The notes below the pieces were generated by a model. It saw only the letters and a list, made by a program, of their open reading frames with translations. It made no database searches and was not told the DNA's origin. A DNA stretch of 64,000 nt, taken from positions 1,995,667-2,059,666 of the forward strand of contig NZ_CH724125.1 in assembly GCF_000153345.1 (NCBI RefSeq), in the 5' to 3' direction. Positions 27,513-40,152 of the stretch are shown one piece after another. The stretch comes from Neptuniibacter caesariensis. GTDB taxonomy: Bacteria; Pseudomonadota; Gammaproteobacteria; Pseudomonadales; Balneatricaceae. Within the stretch, counting starts at the first letter, position 1, and every line of letters starts with the position of its first letter. The translations under genes were made by a program, and so were the position numbers.

Positions 27513-28076
27513 ATGGATATGTCTTTGCCTAAAAGGTTTGTGGTTTTAATCACTATTGCGAGTTCTTTAACTGGTTGTATAGATTGGGTCGAAGGTACTG
27601 CTGATTTAAAACAGTTCGTTGTGACTCAAAACAGTAAGCCTGCTGGTCCAATTGAACCATTACCTGAATTTAAGCCATACCATAGCTTTGTCTATGAAGG
27701 TGCCTCGATGAGGGAGCCTTTTACTGCTTTGTTACCAATCGAAAATCTCAAAGATGGTGATGAAAGCGAACCTCAAGAAGAACAAACTCAGCTTCAGCCA
27801 GATAAAAAGCGCGAAAAAGAGTATTTAGAAACGTTTGCTTTAGACTCGTTGGTGATGGTTGGTACTATTGAATTAAAGAATGGATCTCTATGGGCCTTGA
27901 TTAAAGATTCAAATTCTGAGCTTCACAGAGTTTCGAAAGGGAATTTTATGGGTTTGGACTATGGAGAGATTACTTCTATAGATGATAGGAGTATCCAATT
28001 ATCTGAAATTATTTCAAATGGGCGTGGTGGTTGGATGAAACGACCACGTAGCATTGATTTGCTTGAGCAGGAATAA
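27513..28076 (+). CDS. pilP: Type IV pilus lipoprotein PilP
   Basis: A 187-residue lipoprotein with lipobox LTGC about 20 residues in. A disordered, acidic and Gln-rich linker (near 85-105) leads to a C-terminal beta domain (LDSLVMVGTIELKNGSLWAL) that contacts PilQ. PilP links PilNO to the secretin across the periplasm. The frame opens further upstream inside pilO, but the ATG at 27513 gives a normal signal peptide. Confidence 0.93.
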   Translation: MDMSLPKRFVVLITIASSLTGCIDWVEGTADLKQFVVTQNSKPAGPIEPLPEFKPYHSFVYEGASMREPFTALLPIENLKDGDESEPQEEQTQLQPDKKREKEYLETFALDSLVMVGTIELKNGSLWALIKDSNSELHRVSKGNFMGLDYGEITSIDDRSIQLSEIISNGRGGWMKRPRSIDLLEQE

Positions 28077-28087
28077 GGGACATTATC

Positions 28088-30196
28088 ATGATGAATCAAC
28101 TAAACAAGTCAAAAGAAGTTTTAGGACGTTCTTTGCAGCGTCTTAAAATCATGGCTTTGATTTTAATGGGTCTGCTTTATTCAAGTTGGGCAGTTGCCGA
28201 AATCAAGCTTAAAGATGCAAATTTTGTCGCGCTGCCTGGTGGGAAGATTGAGCTTCGGTTTGATTTTGATTCTGCCCCGCCGGCTCCCCAAGCCTATATG
28301 ATTAATGATCCTGCACGTTTGGTGATGGATCTTTGGGGTGTCAGCAGTGATCTGACCACGAGATCATTGGATGTAAAAACTGGCTATGTTGATGGCGTTA
28401 ATTTTGCCGAGGCAGAGGGACGTTTGAGAGTTGTGGCGAATCTTTTTGAACCAGCAACTTATAAAACTTTTACTGAAAATAATAGCTTGTTTGTTGTGCT
28501 TCAGGATAAAACCTTGCCAATCAAAAAGCCTGCTTCTATCGCGAATGTTGTGAAGAACGAACAGCAGGTGGCAGCTGCCTTTAAAGAAGAGAAAACGAGA
28601 GTGCAAGGCCTAGACTTTGAACGTGTTGAAGGTGGTATAGGTCGAGTATCGATAAGCCTTTCGGATGATAAGGCTGGTGTAGATATTCAAGAAGAGGGTA
28701 ATAATGTTGTCATTAATTTGATGGGTGCTGATTTGTCACGCGCTTTAGAGCAGCGAGTAGACGTACAAGATTTTGTTACCCCAGTGATGTTTATTGATGC
28801 AATGGCTAATAAAGGAAATACGAGTATTTTAGTGAAGCCAAGTGCAGAGCCTTATGAGTATCTTGCTTATCAAACCGACAACAAGTTGATCCTGGATTTC
28901 AAGCCATTGTCTCAGGCTGAGAAAGACCAGAGAACTAAAGATCTATTTCAGTTTACGGGCGAGAAAATTGATCTTAACTTCCAAAATGTTGAGTTACGCT
29001 CAGTGCTTCAGATTATTGCGGAAGTTGCAGAGTTGAATTTAGTAGTAAGTGATACTGTAGGCGGCAATATTACTCTTCGCCTCAAAAATGTTCCTTGGGA
29101 TCAGGCTCTGGATATTATTCTGAAAACCAAGGGGTTGGATCAAAGAACCGTAGGTAATGTCTTGTTGATTGCTCCTGCGGCAGAGATTGCAGAACGAGAA
29201 AGGCAGGAACTGGAAAGTTCTAAGCAAGTCGAACAATTAGCTCCTTTGAGAACAGAGTTTATTCAGGTTGATTACCGTAAGGCATCTGAAATGATGTCTA
29301 CAATTCAGGAAGCTAAAATGGTTTCTGAGCGTGGCTTTGTGATGGCTGATGACGAAACTAATGTGCTAATGGTTCGTGAAACTGCTACAGCGCTTAGAGA
29401 TATTCGTAATATTCTAAAAAAATTCGATGTGGAAGTAGAGCAAGTTTTAGTAGAAGCTCGTTTGGTGAATGCAACTTCTAATGTAACTAAAGATTTAGGC
29501 GTGAAATGGGGCTTTGGCTACAACGATGTTGATAATGGCAAAGGTTGGATTGTTGATAATAGTATTGGTAACGTCAATTTTGGCAATACTACTGCTGGGA
29601 ATACCAGTAACTTAATGGTAGACCTTGGCGCAAGTGTTACTTCTCCCGGCACCATCGCGATTGGTTTCAAACCAGGTGCAAGTTCTCTTTTAGCGCTTGA
29701 ATTATCGGCATTGGAGACTGATGGTAAAGCTGAAATTGTTTCGCAGCCGAAGGTTCTGACGACCAATGGCAAGCAAGCCAAAATTGAATCCGGTTCTGAA
29801 ATTCCTTATCAGACAGTAGAAGACGGTGAAGTAAGCATCGAATTCAAAGATGTCGTGTTGAGTCTTGATGTGACGCCGCGAATTAATCCAGGTGATCGAA
29901 TTGCGATGGATTTGCTTATTACGCAGGATTCGATTGGGCAGGTCTTGCCAAATGGTGAAATCAGTATTGATAATAATGAGTTACAGACAACGGTCGTCGT
30001 ACCTGATGGGCAGACAATCGTTTTGGGTGGCGTGTTTAAGAATGAAACCAGTGAAACGATCAATAAAGTGCCTCTTCTCGGCGATTTGCCTATAATGGGG
30101 CCATTATTCAGAAATAAAGAAAACCAAGCTGAAAAGACTGAATTGCTGATCTTTATCACGCCAAAACTGGTACGTAATTCACTGACAGCGCAGTAG
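28088..30196 (+). CDS. pilQ: Type IV pilus secretin PilQ
   Basis: A 702-residue outer-membrane secretin through which the pilus exits. Signal peptide (ending SSWAVA, about residues 1-37), two AMIN peptidoglycan-binding domains (about 40-130 and 175-270), the STN/N0 domain (KIDLNFQNVELRSVLQIIAE), an N1 domain, and the C-terminal secretin channel, ending with the family signature LLGDLPIMGPLFRNK and TELLIFITPKLV. AAGGGA precedes the start. Last pil gene, 14 bases before aroK. Confidence 0.97.
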   Translation: MMNQLNKSKEVLGRSLQRLKIMALILMGLLYSSWAVAEIKLKDANFVALPGGKIELRFDFDSAPPAPQAYMINDPARLVMDLWGVSSDLTTRSLDVKTGYVDGVNFAEAEGRLRVVANLFEPATYKTFTENNSLFVVLQDKTLPIKKPASIANVVKNEQQVAAAFKEEKTRVQGLDFERVEGGIGRVSISLSDDKAGVDIQEEGNNVVINLMGADLSRALEQRVDVQDFVTPVMFIDAMANKGNTSILVKPSAEPYEYLAYQTDNKLILDFKPLSQAEKDQRTKDLFQFTGEKIDLNFQNVELRSVLQIIAEVAELNLVVSDTVGGNITLRLKNVPWDQALDIILKTKGLDQRTVGNVLLIAPAAEIAERERQELESSKQVEQLAPLRTEFIQVDYRKASEMMSTIQEAKMVSERGFVMADDETNVLMVRETATALRDIRNILKKFDVEVEQVLVEARLVNATSNVTKDLGVKWGFGYNDVDNGKGWIVDNSIGNVNFGNTTAGNTSNLMVDLGASVTSPGTIAIGFKPGASSLLALELSALETDGKAEIVSQPKVLTTNGKQAKIESGSEIPYQTVEDGEVSIEFKDVVLSLDVTPRINPGDRIAMDLLITQDSIGQVLPNGEISIDNNELQTTVVVPDGQTIVLGGVFKNETSETINKVPLLGDLPIMGPLFRNKENQAEKTELLIFITPKLVRNSLTAQ

Positions 30197-30210
30197 TAAT
30201 GGTTGTTTAA

Positions 30211-30735
30211 TTGAACATCTTTCTAATCGGGCCTATGGGAGCTGGAAAAAGCACCATAGGCCGTTTGCTATCTCAAGAACTCAAATTAGAATTTCTGGAC
30301 TCAGACCGCGAGATAGAAAATCGCGCGGGTGCAGACATTCCTTGGATATTTGATGTGGAGGGCGAGGAAGGATTTCGTGATCGAGAAGAGAGCGTAATCA
30401 AAGACCTTGCTGAAAAAAAATCTATTGTCCTTTCAACTGGAGGCGGTGCTGTTATCCGTAGTGCTAATCGAGCTTGCTTACAGGGTAATGGTACAGTTGT
30501 TTATTTAGAAACATCGGTCGAACAGCAGTTGGATCGTACAGCCAGGGATAAGAACCGGCCGCTTCTACAAACCGAAAACCCTCGGCAGGTACTAGAGGAT
30601 TTGATGGCAAAGCGTCATCCTCTATATCTTGAGGCTGCGGATATTATTATTAAGACCGATAAACGGCATCCTAAAACCGTAGCAAGTGAAATTATTAAAC
30701 AGATGAAGGCAAAATCTCCGCTACATGGAGAGTGA
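30211..30735 (+). CDS. aroK: Shikimate kinase
   Basis: A 174-residue kinase that phosphorylates shikimate at the 3-position in aromatic amino acid synthesis. P-loop GPMGAGKST at 7-15; the shikimate-binding Asp is in LDSDREIE (Asp32 or Asp34); GGGAV and the lid Arg region [10 protein letters not shown] follow. The only sensible start is TTG at 30211, with a weak ribosome site, which suggests low expression or coupling to pilQ. Its end overlaps the longest possible aroB frame. Confidence 0.96.
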   Translation: MNIFLIGPMGAGKSTIGRLLSQELKLEFLDSDREIENRAGADIPWIFDVEGEEGFRDREESVIKDLAEKKSIVLSTGGGAVIRSANRACLQGNGTVVYLETSVEQQLDRTARDKNRPLLQTENPRQVLEDLMAKRHPLYLEAADIIIKTDKRHPKTVASEIIKQMKAKSPLHGE

Positions 30736-30748
30736 TCAGTACTATCTT

Positions 30749-31843
30749 ATGCGAACTCTAAAAGTAGATTTAGGTGAACGAAGCTATCCGATTTTTATAG
30801 GTCAGGGCTTATTGGATCAGGGGCTAATGGCTCCTTATATAAAGGGCAAGCAGGTACTGATCGTAACGAATGAGACAATTGCTCCTCTTTATCTGGAACG
30901 TTTGATTTCATCTTTGCCGAATTCACTGACTGTAGATCACGTGGTTTTACCCGATGGTGAGCAGTATAAGAATATCGATCAGATCAATACCATTTTTGAC
31001 GCGCTACTTGAAAAGCGGCATAACCGAACCACCACTTTGGTCGCTCTGGGAGGTGGTGTTATTGGGGATATGACGGGCTTTGCCGCCGCTTGCTATCAGC
31101 GGGGTGTTGATTTTATTCAGGTGCCAACCACTTTGCTTTCTCAGGTTGACTCATCGGTAGGTGGAAAAACAGGTGTAAATCATCCTAAAGGAAAAAATAT
31201 GATTGGGGCTTTTCATCAGCCCCAGTGCGTGGTGATTGATACCGATGTTTTGAATACGCTCGCCGAACGAGAGCTGTCAGCTGGAATGGCGGAAGTTATT
31301 AAGTACGGACTGATCTACGATGAAGCTTTCCTTTGTTATCTTGAAGATCATATTGATGGACTAATGGGTCTGCAGCCGGACCTTTTAGAGCAGGCAATCT
31401 ATCGTTCCTGTGAAGTTAAGGCTGAAGTTGTCGCTCAGGATGAAAGAGAAGCAGGCATTCGTGCGTGGTTGAATTTAGGCCACACATTCGGTCATGCTAT
31501 CGAAGCTGAGCAGGGGTATGGGGCCTGGCTTCATGGTGAGGCTGTAGGGGCTGGCACCATGATGGCCGCAGATCTCTCATGCCGCCTTGGCTGGATCAGT
31601 GAAAGCGATGTGAAGCGGGTTGAAAGCATTCTTGCTGCAGCAAATCTGCCAATTTATCCGCCGGAGCAGATGACCAGCGTGCAATTCAAGGAGCATATGG
31701 CAGTAGATAAAAAGGTACTGGACGGTTCTATACGCTTAGTACTTTTAAAAGAGATTGGTAAAGCAACTGTGACTGCTGATTTCCCTGTTGAGTTATTTGA
31801 GCAAACGCTCTCCGCAGGGGATAAATTAGGGAAGTTTATTTGA
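30749..31843 (+). CDS. aroB: 3-dehydroquinate synthase
   Basis: A 364-residue enzyme (E. coli 362) that closes DAHP to 3-dehydroquinate with NAD+ and a divalent metal. Signatures: [49 protein letters not shown], and the metal-binding [14 protein letters not shown] with its two His. I chose the ATG at 30749 because [15 protein letters not shown] aligns with the E. coli start; an ATG 24 bases earlier overlaps aroK. Confidence 0.97.
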   Translation: MRTLKVDLGERSYPIFIGQGLLDQGLMAPYIKGKQVLIVTNETIAPLYLERLISSLPNSLTVDHVVLPDGEQYKNIDQINTIFDALLEKRHNRTTTLVALGGGVIGDMTGFAAACYQRGVDFIQVPTTLLSQVDSSVGGKTGVNHPKGKNMIGAFHQPQCVVIDTDVLNTLAERELSAGMAEVIKYGLIYDEAFLCYLEDHIDGLMGLQPDLLEQAIYRSCEVKAEVVAQDEREAGIRAWLNLGHTFGHAIEAEQGYGAWLHGEAVGAGTMMAADLSCRLGWISESDVKRVESILAAANLPIYPPEQMTSVQFKEHMAVDKKVLDGSIRLVLLKEIGKATVTADFPVELFEQTLSAGDKLGKFI

Positions 31844-31865
31844 GCCAGCGACAGCTAATCATCGA

Positions 31866-33428
31866 ATGAAAACAAATATCTACTTTGAACCGCCTAGCCG
31901 TTTACAACTGCTTGATAAACTTAAGCATTTAGTGCGCTTTTCTGATTTTCTTCTGTTGATCTCCGGAAGTAGAGGGGCGGGAAAAAGTACGATTTTGGCT
32001 CAGTTGCAACCTGAGGAATCGGATACTACCTTGGCTTGCTGTTCTGTGAGGCCTGAATCGGAAATAAGCCCGCAGAAACTTTTGCAACATTTATCAGCGC
32101 AACTTCCTGAGCATGAATTTACAGAGAATGATTTTGCAGGGTTGTTAACGGCTTTCCATAACCAACTCAAGGCAATGCGCAATGCTGGGCGGAAATGTCT
32201 GATCTTGGTTGATGATGCAGAATATCTTTCCAATGATGCTCTGGAATTGTTGCTGAACCTGCATGCGGCGGATGCTCAGCTCGTACTCATGTCTGATTTT
32301 GAATACGCTGAATCTGTCATGCAAAATCTGTCTGTGAAGCAGATGGAGGGGCGTGTTCACCAGATTAATATCGAAGGAATGAGTGATGAGGAATCACTGG
32401 ATTATCTTCAGATTTGTCATCCAGCTGTGTCGTCACTCCCTGATAAGAAGAAAGCTGAGCTAATTAAGCTGGCCGAAGGGATGCCGGGTCGTATCGAAAC
32501 CTTGCTTGCTGGGGGTAAAGTTGCTCCAGCCTATTCAAGTAAAAAACGAACGGCTTTTCCTTTACCGCCTGTTCATATGGCAGGGATAGGGGTGGTGCTA
32601 TTAGGGATTGTGGCGGTTTCTTTGGTTCAGTTTATGCCTGATGAGCCTTCAATGGTTCAACCAGACTCAATTGAAAGGGTGAGCTTGCCTTTACCGGTTG
32701 CTGCTTCAGAAGGGGATGATGCGCAGGAACTCGCGCTAAAAAGTCAACCTACGATGGAAACCTCCCCCCAAGCTGTAGTTCCTAAGGAAAATTCGGTAGA
32801 GCCTGTCTCGTCAGCTAAGACAGAATTAGCGAATCGATTGAAAGCCCAAGAAGAGAAACTTGCTGCTGAAGTACAAAAGGTTCAGCCTGTTGCTCCGAAA
32901 CAAGAAGTTGTTGAGAGGGCTCCAGATCAGCAACAAGTCGAACCCAAAGCGCAAAAATTAGAGCGAGACCTAAGGAATATTGTCGAGAATACGCCTGTTG
33001 TCTCTAAGGTTGAGCAGGAGTTATCTCCAGGGGCTGCACCAGTTGTAGCAAATAAAGAGCCTGCTAAAAGTGCTCCTACGATCATTAAAGAGCAATTGCC
33101 TAAGGCTGCTAGTGTTTCAGCCACTTATAGCAGCTATGAGAATAAACTGCTGGGATTCTCTCCTAAAAGTTATACATTGCAGCTGTTAGGTGCACGTTCC
33201 AAGTCGAGTGCGACTGAGTTTATCAGTAAGCATGGTGGCGGAAGTCAATTTTACTATTTTTCAACCGTTTACAAAGGTGCCCCTTGGCATGTTGTGGTCT
33301 ACGGTAATTATGCGAACAGAGATGTAGCTAACGCCTCTATCCGCAAACTGCCTGCTGCACTGCAGAAAACTAAACCCTGGGCGAGAAGCCTGCAGGGTGT
33401 CCAGCTAGATATTAGAAAGAAAAAATAA
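31866..33428 (+). CDS. damX: DamX-like protein: AAA ATPase, membrane helix and SPOR domain
   Basis: A 520-residue protein with a cytoplasmic ATPase-like domain (Walker A GSRGAGKST at 34-42; Walker B-like CLILVDDAEYL), one transmembrane helix (MAGIGVVLLGIVAVSLVQFM, about 238-257), a long Gln/Lys/Val/Pro-rich periplasmic linker and a C-terminal SPOR domain (about 435-515) that targets septal peptidoglycan. E. coli DamX lacks the ATPase half; this longer form is common next to aroB in other gammaproteobacteria. It is presumably a cell-division accessory. Function of the ATPase part is unclear. Confidence 0.85.
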   Translation: MKTNIYFEPPSRLQLLDKLKHLVRFSDFLLLISGSRGAGKSTILAQLQPEESDTTLACCSVRPESEISPQKLLQHLSAQLPEHEFTENDFAGLLTAFHNQLKAMRNAGRKCLILVDDAEYLSNDALELLLNLHAADAQLVLMSDFEYAESVMQNLSVKQMEGRVHQINIEGMSDEESLDYLQICHPAVSSLPDKKKAELIKLAEGMPGRIETLLAGGKVAPAYSSKKRTAFPLPPVHMAGIGVVLLGIVAVSLVQFMPDEPSMVQPDSIERVSLPLPVAASEGDDAQELALKSQPTMETSPQAVVPKENSVEPVSSAKTELANRLKAQEEKLAAEVQKVQPVAPKQEVVERAPDQQQVEPKAQKLERDLRNIVENTPVVSKVEQELSPGAAPVVANKEPAKSAPTIIKEQLPKAASVSATYSSYENKLLGFSPKSYTLQLLGARSKSSATEFISKHGGGSQFYYFSTVYKGAPWHVVVYGNYANRDVANASIRKLPAALQKTKPWARSLQGVQLDIRKKK

Positions 33429-33540
33429 TCGTTTTTTCTAGGTTTATTTTCTGCTTATTGTCTAAAAAACAGTGAATTCGCCTGTTCTTGCCTGTTCGAA
33501 ATTTGTCCCAAACCCACTTCACGTGTAGAATGGCTGTCCC

Positions 33541-33574
33541 TTTTTGCTGAGTGGCGCATATTTTGCAGCAAAAA
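33541..33574. repeat. Inverted repeat between damX and gltB
   Basis: TTTTTGCTG (33541-33549) and its complement CAGCAAAAA (33566-33574) are 16 bases apart, 50 bases before the gltB start. There is no typical terminator loop. It may be an operator or a weak terminator for damX. The rest of the 195-base gap shows no gene. Confidence 0.4.
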
Positions 33575-33623
33575 GAAATATTAAGATATTGATATATAAG
33601 TACTTTTAAGTGGGGAATGACTT

Positions 33624-36600
33624 ATGAGCAAAGGTCTTTTTCGCCCAGGTGAGTTTAAAGATAACTGCGGTTTTGGCCTGATGGCGCATATGCAGGGCCA
33701 GGCTAGCCATGATTTGCTGGATAAAGCAATCGAAGCGCTGGCGTGTATGACACACCGTGGTGGTATTGCTGCCGATGGCAAAACAGGTGACGGTTGTGGC
33801 CTGTTGATGCAGAAGCCAGATAGCTTCCTGAGAACTGTTGCAAAAGACGAACTTGGCGTTGAGCTGGGTGAACACTATGCAGTGGGTATGATCTTCTTGC
33901 CTCGTGATGCGGATAAAGCTGAAGCGGCGCGTGCAGCTGTGAATAAAGCTGCTGAAGCGCAAGGTCTAGAGGTTGCCGGCTGGCGTGTTGTACCAACAGA
34001 CGAGTCATGTCTTGGCCCTATTGCAAAGGATACTTTGCCGCTCATTGAGCAGGTCTTTATTCAAGCGAAAGGCCAATCTGAGCGTGAATTAGCAATTAGT
34101 CTGTTTGTTGCTAGACGCAACGCAGAAATTGCTATGGCAGCCGATGAAGATTTCTATATTTGTAGTTTCTCAGACAAAGTTATTTCCTATAAGGGACTAA
34201 CAATGCCTGTTGATCTGCCAGTTTTTTATCAGGATCTGGCGGATAAGCGTCTGGAGACTGCGGTATGTACCTATCACCAGCGTTTCTCTACTAACACAGC
34301 ACCACGCTGGCCGTTGGCTCAGCCATTCCGCTTTTTGGCGCATAATGGCGAGATCAATACTGTTGAAGGTAACCGAAACTGGGCCAAGGCGCGTGCGAGC
34401 AAATTCTCTACAGAACTGCTTCCAGATCTTGATGCACTTCAGCCGATTGTAAATACCACAGGTTCCGATTCTTCTAGTATGGATAACATGCTGGAATTCT
34501 TGTTGGTCGGTGGTATGGATATCTATCGTGCTGTACGTATGATCGTTCCTCCTGCATGGCAGAATGTTGATACGATGGATGCAGATCTGCGAGCTTTCTA
34601 CGACTATAACTCCATGCATATGGAGCCGTGGGACGGTCCTGCCGGTATGGTAATGACTGATGGTCGTTTTGCTGTATGTATGCTGGACCGTAATGGTCTT
34701 CGCCCATCTCGTTGGGTGATGACCAAAGATGGTTATATCTGTACAGCCTCTGAGATTGGCGTATTTACATACGAGCCTAAAGATATTGTTGCTCAGGGCC
34801 GCGTAGGTCCGGGTCAGATTCTTGCCATTGATACTCAGACAGGTGATGTTCTGCATACGCAAGATGTAGATAACCACCTTAAGTCAGCTAAGCCATACAA
34901 AAAATGGCTTAGAGAGAATGCGCTTCGTCTGGAACAGACGATGAACCTTGAAGAAGAATCTCGCTCTTTCCCTGAAATGTCGGCTGATGAGATTAAAACT
35001 CACATGAAGATGTTCCAGGTTACATTTGAAGAGCGCGATCAGATTCTTCGTCCTCTTGGTGAGAGCGGTATGGAAGCGATCGGCTCCATGGGTGATGATA
35101 AGCCGATGGCGGTTCTTTCACACCGTGTTCGTTCTCTGTATGACTACTTCCGCCAACAGTTCGCACAGGTGACTAACCCACCAATCGATCCTCTGCGTGA
35201 AGCGATCGTTATGTCTCTGGAGACATGTATTGGTGCAGAGCGTAATGTGTTTGAAGAGACGCCTGAACATGCGCGTCGAGTTATTCTGACGACTCCGGTT
35301 TTGTCAGCGAGTAAGTTCAATCGTTTACGTGATAATGATGAGCCTGGTTTTGAAGTAGCTCAGATTGATCTGAACTACAATCCAGATCAGACTGACCTGA
35401 AGGCAGCGATTGAGTCGATTGCAGATCAGGCTGAAAAGTGTGTGCGTGATGGTAAAGTCATCCTGGTACTTAGCGATGCGAATATTGCGCGTGGCCATCT
35501 GCCAGTGCATGCTGCACTAGCAACAGGTGCCGTTCATCACCGTCTGGTTGATAAAGGTCTGCGCTGTGATGCTAATATCGTTGTTGAAAGTGGCACGGTT
35601 CGTGACCCTCATCACTTTGCAGTGCTATTTGGCTTCGGTGCAACTGCGGTTTACCCATATCTCGCATATCGAGTACTAAACGACCTGTGTGCGTCTGGCG
35701 AACTTCAGTTACAGCCTTTGGATTCTCACGAGAATTACCGTAAAGGTATTAACAAAGGCTTGATGAAGATCCTGTCTAAGATGGGTATTTCTACTGTTGC
35801 ATCTTATCGTGGTGCACAGCTCTTTGAGGCGATCGGTCTGAGTTCTGAGATCGTAGACTTGTGCTTCAAAGGTGTAACCAGCCGTATTGAAGGTGCTCGC
35901 TTTGAAGACTTCCAGTTCGAACAAGGTCTGTTAGCTAAAGAAGCATGGATTGCGCGTAAGCCAATTCAGGCGGGTGGTTTGCTGAAGTATAAGCATGATG
36001 GTGAATACCACGCTTATAACCCTGATGTTGTTCGCACTATTCATGAAGCGGTAGAAACCGGTAGCCAGGAAGCTTACAGCCGTTATGCCGAGCTGGTAAA
36101 TAACCGTGGTTATGCGACCCTGCGTGATATGATGGGGCTACGTAAAGATGTTCAGTCAATCTCGATTGATGAGGTTGAACCAGTAGAGAACATCTTCCCG
36201 CGTTTCGACTCTGCTGCGATGTCTCTGGGGGCGCTTTCTCCAGAAGCGCATGAAGCCCTGGCGGTTGCAATGAATGAGCTAGGTGGCCGTTCTAACTCCG
36301 GTGAAGGCGGTGAAGACGAAGCTCGTCATGGCACTATCAAGCGCTCTAAGATCAAACAGGTGGCATCTGGGCGCTTCGGTGTAACGCCAGAGTATCTGTC
36401 AAATGCAGAAGTTATGCAGATCAAAGTGGCTCAGGGTGCGAAGCCTGGTGAAGGTGGTCAGCTTCCTGGTGGTAAGGTAAACAGCCTGATTGCGCGTTTA
36501 CGTTATTCTGTGCCGGGTGTGACATTGATCTCGCCTCCGCCACATCATGATATCTACTCTATCGAAGATTTGGCGCAGCTGATCTTTGATTTGAAACAGG

Positions 36601-38075
36601 TAAATCCAGAAGCACTGGTATCCGTTAAGCTGGTATCTCGTCCAGGTGTTGGTACGATCGCTTGTGGTGTAGCCAAAGCTTATGCTGACCTGATTACTAT
36701 CTCGGGTTATGACGGTGGTACAGCCGCTTCGCCGATGACTTCTATCCACTATGCCGGTTCTCCTTGGGAGCTGGGTCTGGCGGATGCCCATCAGTCGCTG
36801 CGTGGTAACCATCTACGTGGATCGGTTCGTCTTCAGACAGACGGAGGACTAAAAACCGGCCTGGACGTAGTCAAAGGCGCGATTCTGGGGGCTGAGAGCT
36901 TCGGTTTCGGTACTATGCCGATGGTTGCATTAGGTTGTAAATACCTGCGTATCTGCCATCTGAATAACTGTGCGACCGGTGTGGCAACTCAGAACGATAA
37001 ACTGCGTGAAGATCACTTCCGCGGTACTGTTGAGATGGTTAAGAACTTCTTCCGCTTTGTTGCAGAAGAAACTCGTCAGATCATGGCTCAACTGGGTGTT
37101 CGTTCTATGGAAGAGCTGGTAGGTCGTGTAGATCTGCTGGAAATCCTGGATGGTGAAACACCGCGCCAGAAGAACCTGGATCTGACTCCGATCCTGACAT
37201 CAGCTGGCGATGAGTTCCCGAATACTTGTCAGGTTGAGCGTAATGAGCCTTACGATCTGGCTGAGCTTAACAGCAAAATGTTGGCTCTGGCTGAGCAGGC
37301 GATTGCCGATAAGACCGGTGGTGAATACGAACTGGTTATTACTAACTGTGACCGTTCCGTAGGTGCTCGTACCTCAGGCGCTATTGCGAAGAAGCATGGC
37401 AACCTGGGTATGGCTGATCAGCCAATTACCTTCAACTTTAAGGGACATGCAGGTCAGTCTTTCGGTGTTTGGAACGCCGGTGGACAGAATCTGTACCTGG
37501 AAGGTGATGCCAATGACTATGTTGGTAAAGGCATGGCTGGCGGTAAGATCGTTATCCGTCCATTTGATGAGGTGACTTTTAAGTCTAACGAAACCTCAAT
37601 TATGGGTAATACATGCTTGTACGGAGCAACAGGCGGTAAGCTGTTTGCTGCGGGTCAGGCGGGTGAGCGTTTTGCTGTACGTAACTCCGGCGTTCACGCC
37701 GTAGTTGAAGGTGCCGGCGATCACTGTTGTGAATATATGACAGGTGGTTTGGTAACTGTACTGGGTCCGACAGGGTATAACTTCGGTGCCGGTATGACCG
37801 GTGGTTTTGCTTACGTACTGGATATGGATAACAGCTTTGTGGATAAGTACAACCACGAACTGGTAGAGATCCAGCGTGTTCATACCGAAAATATGGAAGC
37901 TTACAAGAATCATCTACGCTCAGTGATTATTGAATTCACTAAAGAGACTGGTAGCGCTTGGGGCCAGGAGATCGTTGATAACCTTGACGATTATATTGGT
38001 CGCTTCTGGCTGGTTAAGCCAAAAGCTGCAAGCTTGAATGATTTGCTGACGAGTATCCGTACTCGTCCAGAATAA
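33624..38075 (+). CDS. gltB: Glutamate synthase (NADPH) large subunit
   Basis: A 1483-residue enzyme that moves the amide nitrogen of glutamine to 2-oxoglutarate, giving two glutamates. The precursor has a 14-residue propeptide before the nucleophile Cys15 (CGFGL). The N-terminal glutaminase domain is followed by a central domain, the FMN-binding synthase barrel ([16 protein letters not shown], then [14 protein letters not shown]), a [3Fe-4S] cluster ([12 protein letters not shown]) and the C-terminal beta-helix (GAR/GGxxG repeats). ATG preceded by GGGGA. Heavy codon bias produces many long antisense open frames that I do not count as genes. Confidence 0.98.
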   Translation: MSKGLFRPGEFKDNCGFGLMAHMQGQASHDLLDKAIEALACMTHRGGIAADGKTGDGCGLLMQKPDSFLRTVAKDELGVELGEHYAVGMIFLPRDADKAEAARAAVNKAAEAQGLEVAGWRVVPTDESCLGPIAKDTLPLIEQVFIQAKGQSERELAISLFVARRNAEIAMAADEDFYICSFSDKVISYKGLTMPVDLPVFYQDLADKRLETAVCTYHQRFSTNTAPRWPLAQPFRFLAHNGEINTVEGNRNWAKARASKFSTELLPDLDALQPIVNTTGSDSSSMDNMLEFLLVGGMDIYRAVRMIVPPAWQNVDTMDADLRAFYDYNSMHMEPWDGPAGMVMTDGRFAVCMLDRNGLRPSRWVMTKDGYICTASEIGVFTYEPKDIVAQGRVGPGQILAIDTQTGDVLHTQDVDNHLKSAKPYKKWLRENALRLEQTMNLEEESRSFPEMSADEIKTHMKMFQVTFEERDQILRPLGESGMEAIGSMGDDKPMAVLSHRVRSLYDYFRQQFAQVTNPPIDPLREAIVMSLETCIGAERNVFEETPEHARRVILTTPVLSASKFNRLRDNDEPGFEVAQIDLNYNPDQTDLKAAIESIADQAEKCVRDGKVILVLSDANIARGHLPVHAALATGAVHHRLVDKGLRCDANIVVESGTVRDPHHFAVLFGFGATAVYPYLAYRVLNDLCASGELQLQPLDSHENYRKGINKGLMKILSKMGISTVASYRGAQLFEAIGLSSEIVDLCFKGVTSRIEGARFEDFQFEQGLLAKEAWIARKPIQAGGLLKYKHDGEYHAYNPDVVRTIHEAVETGSQEAYSRYAELVNNRGYATLRDMMGLRKDVQSISIDEVEPVENIFPRFDSAAMSLGALSPEAHEALAVAMNELGGRSNSGEGGEDEARHGTIKRSKIKQVASGRFGVTPEYLSNAEVMQIKVAQGAKPGEGGQLPGGKVNSLIARLRYSVPGVTLISPPPHHDIYSIEDLAQLIFDLKQVNPEALVSVKLVSRPGVGTIACGVAKAYADLITISGYDGGTAASPMTSIHYAGSPWELGLADAHQSLRGNHLRGSVRLQTDGGLKTGLDVVKGAILGAESFGFGTMPMVALGCKYLRICHLNNCATGVATQNDKLREDHFRGTVEMVKNFFRFVAEETRQIMAQLGVRSMEELVGRVDLLEILDGETPRQKNLDLTPILTSAGDEFPNTCQVERNEPYDLAELNSKMLALAEQAIADKTGGEYELVITNCDRSVGARTSGAIAKKHGNLGMADQPITFNFKGHAGQSFGVWNAGGQNLYLEGDANDYVGKGMAGGKIVIRPFDEVTFKSNETSIMGNTCLYGATGGKLFAAGQAGERFAVRNSGVHAVVEGAGDHCCEYMTGGLVTVLGPTGYNFGAGMTGGFAYVLDMDNSFVDKYNHELVEIQRVHTENMEAYKNHLRSVIIEFTKETGSAWGQEIVDNLDDYIGRFWLVKPKAASLNDLLTSIRTRPE

Positions 38076-38099
38076 GTTGCAAGCTACCTAGATAGATGA

Positions 38100-39578
<1,479 letters not shown>

Positions 39579-39590
39579 TGCTTGCCAACA

Positions 39591-39620
39591 AAAAAAGGCC
39601 GCTTAATGCGGCTTTTTTTT
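39591..39620. terminator. Terminator after gltD (bidirectional)
   Basis: GCCGC (39598-39602) pairs with GCGGC (39608-39612), flanked by an A run and an eight-base T run. It ends the gltBD unit and probably also serves the convergent lipoprotein gene ending at 39624. Confidence 0.88.
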
Positions 39621-39623
39621 CGC

Positions 39624-40061
39624 CTAGAAGAAGCTGCTGGCGGAAGCTATCTGGTGATGAACTTTATGTAAAAACGTATTAATCGCCTGTTCTGCGGTTA
39701 TGTCACTTGAGTAGGCCTCCGAGATCAGGGATCGTTCGCCTCGGGATATGGCGATGGCGTGGCTGCTACCATCATCTGAGTCTTTAATCTGGACGAGAAT
39801 TTTCAGGCCTGAGGTTTGGGCAGAAGTAAACAAAACCTTATGAGCTCCATACAGCTTCAAGCGTGAAGATAAATGGCGCTTAAACCTCTGTTGCTCCTCT
39901 GCTGAAATTGCGGGGCTGCTAGTGACGGAAAGGTTGATGACCTCTTTCTGAAAAACGGAGAGTGGTCTCGGGGCTCTTTCAATCGGCTGGATTGGTTGGG
40001 AATTGCACCCTGCAAGAGAAATGATGCCAAGAGCAAGTAGTGTGTTTTTCAATAACCGCAT
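39624..40061 (-). CDS. Small predicted lipoprotein, function unknown
   Basis: A 145-residue protein with a lipoprotein signal (LLALGIISLAGC, Cys19). The mature part is a small mixed alpha/beta domain (SPAISAEEQQRFKRHLSSRL, LKILVQIKD). I do not recognise a family. It is convergent with gltD and divergent from hemE, with 91 bases to the hemE start. Probably outer-membrane-anchored, judging by the absence of Asp after the lipid Cys. Confidence 0.72.
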   Translation of the reverse strand: MRLLKNTLLALGIISLAGCNSQPIQPIERAPRPLSVFQKEVINLSVTSSPAISAEEQQRFKRHLSSRLKLYGAHKVLFTSAQTSGLKILVQIKDSDDGSSHAIAISRGERSLISEAYSSDITAEQAINTFLHKVHHQIASASSFF

Positions 40062-40152
40062 TAAACACCAGTTAATTTGGGCAGGTAATTCATCTCAGAA
40101 ATCGTTAGAATAACGCAAATTTGAATTTACAGAATATAAGTGGCTGATACAA

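Noticed and set aside
34197-34877. 226-codon open frame antisense to gltB, and several shorter ones nearby
   Set aside because: gltB is clearly coding throughout; the antisense frames have implausible composition and no start signals.
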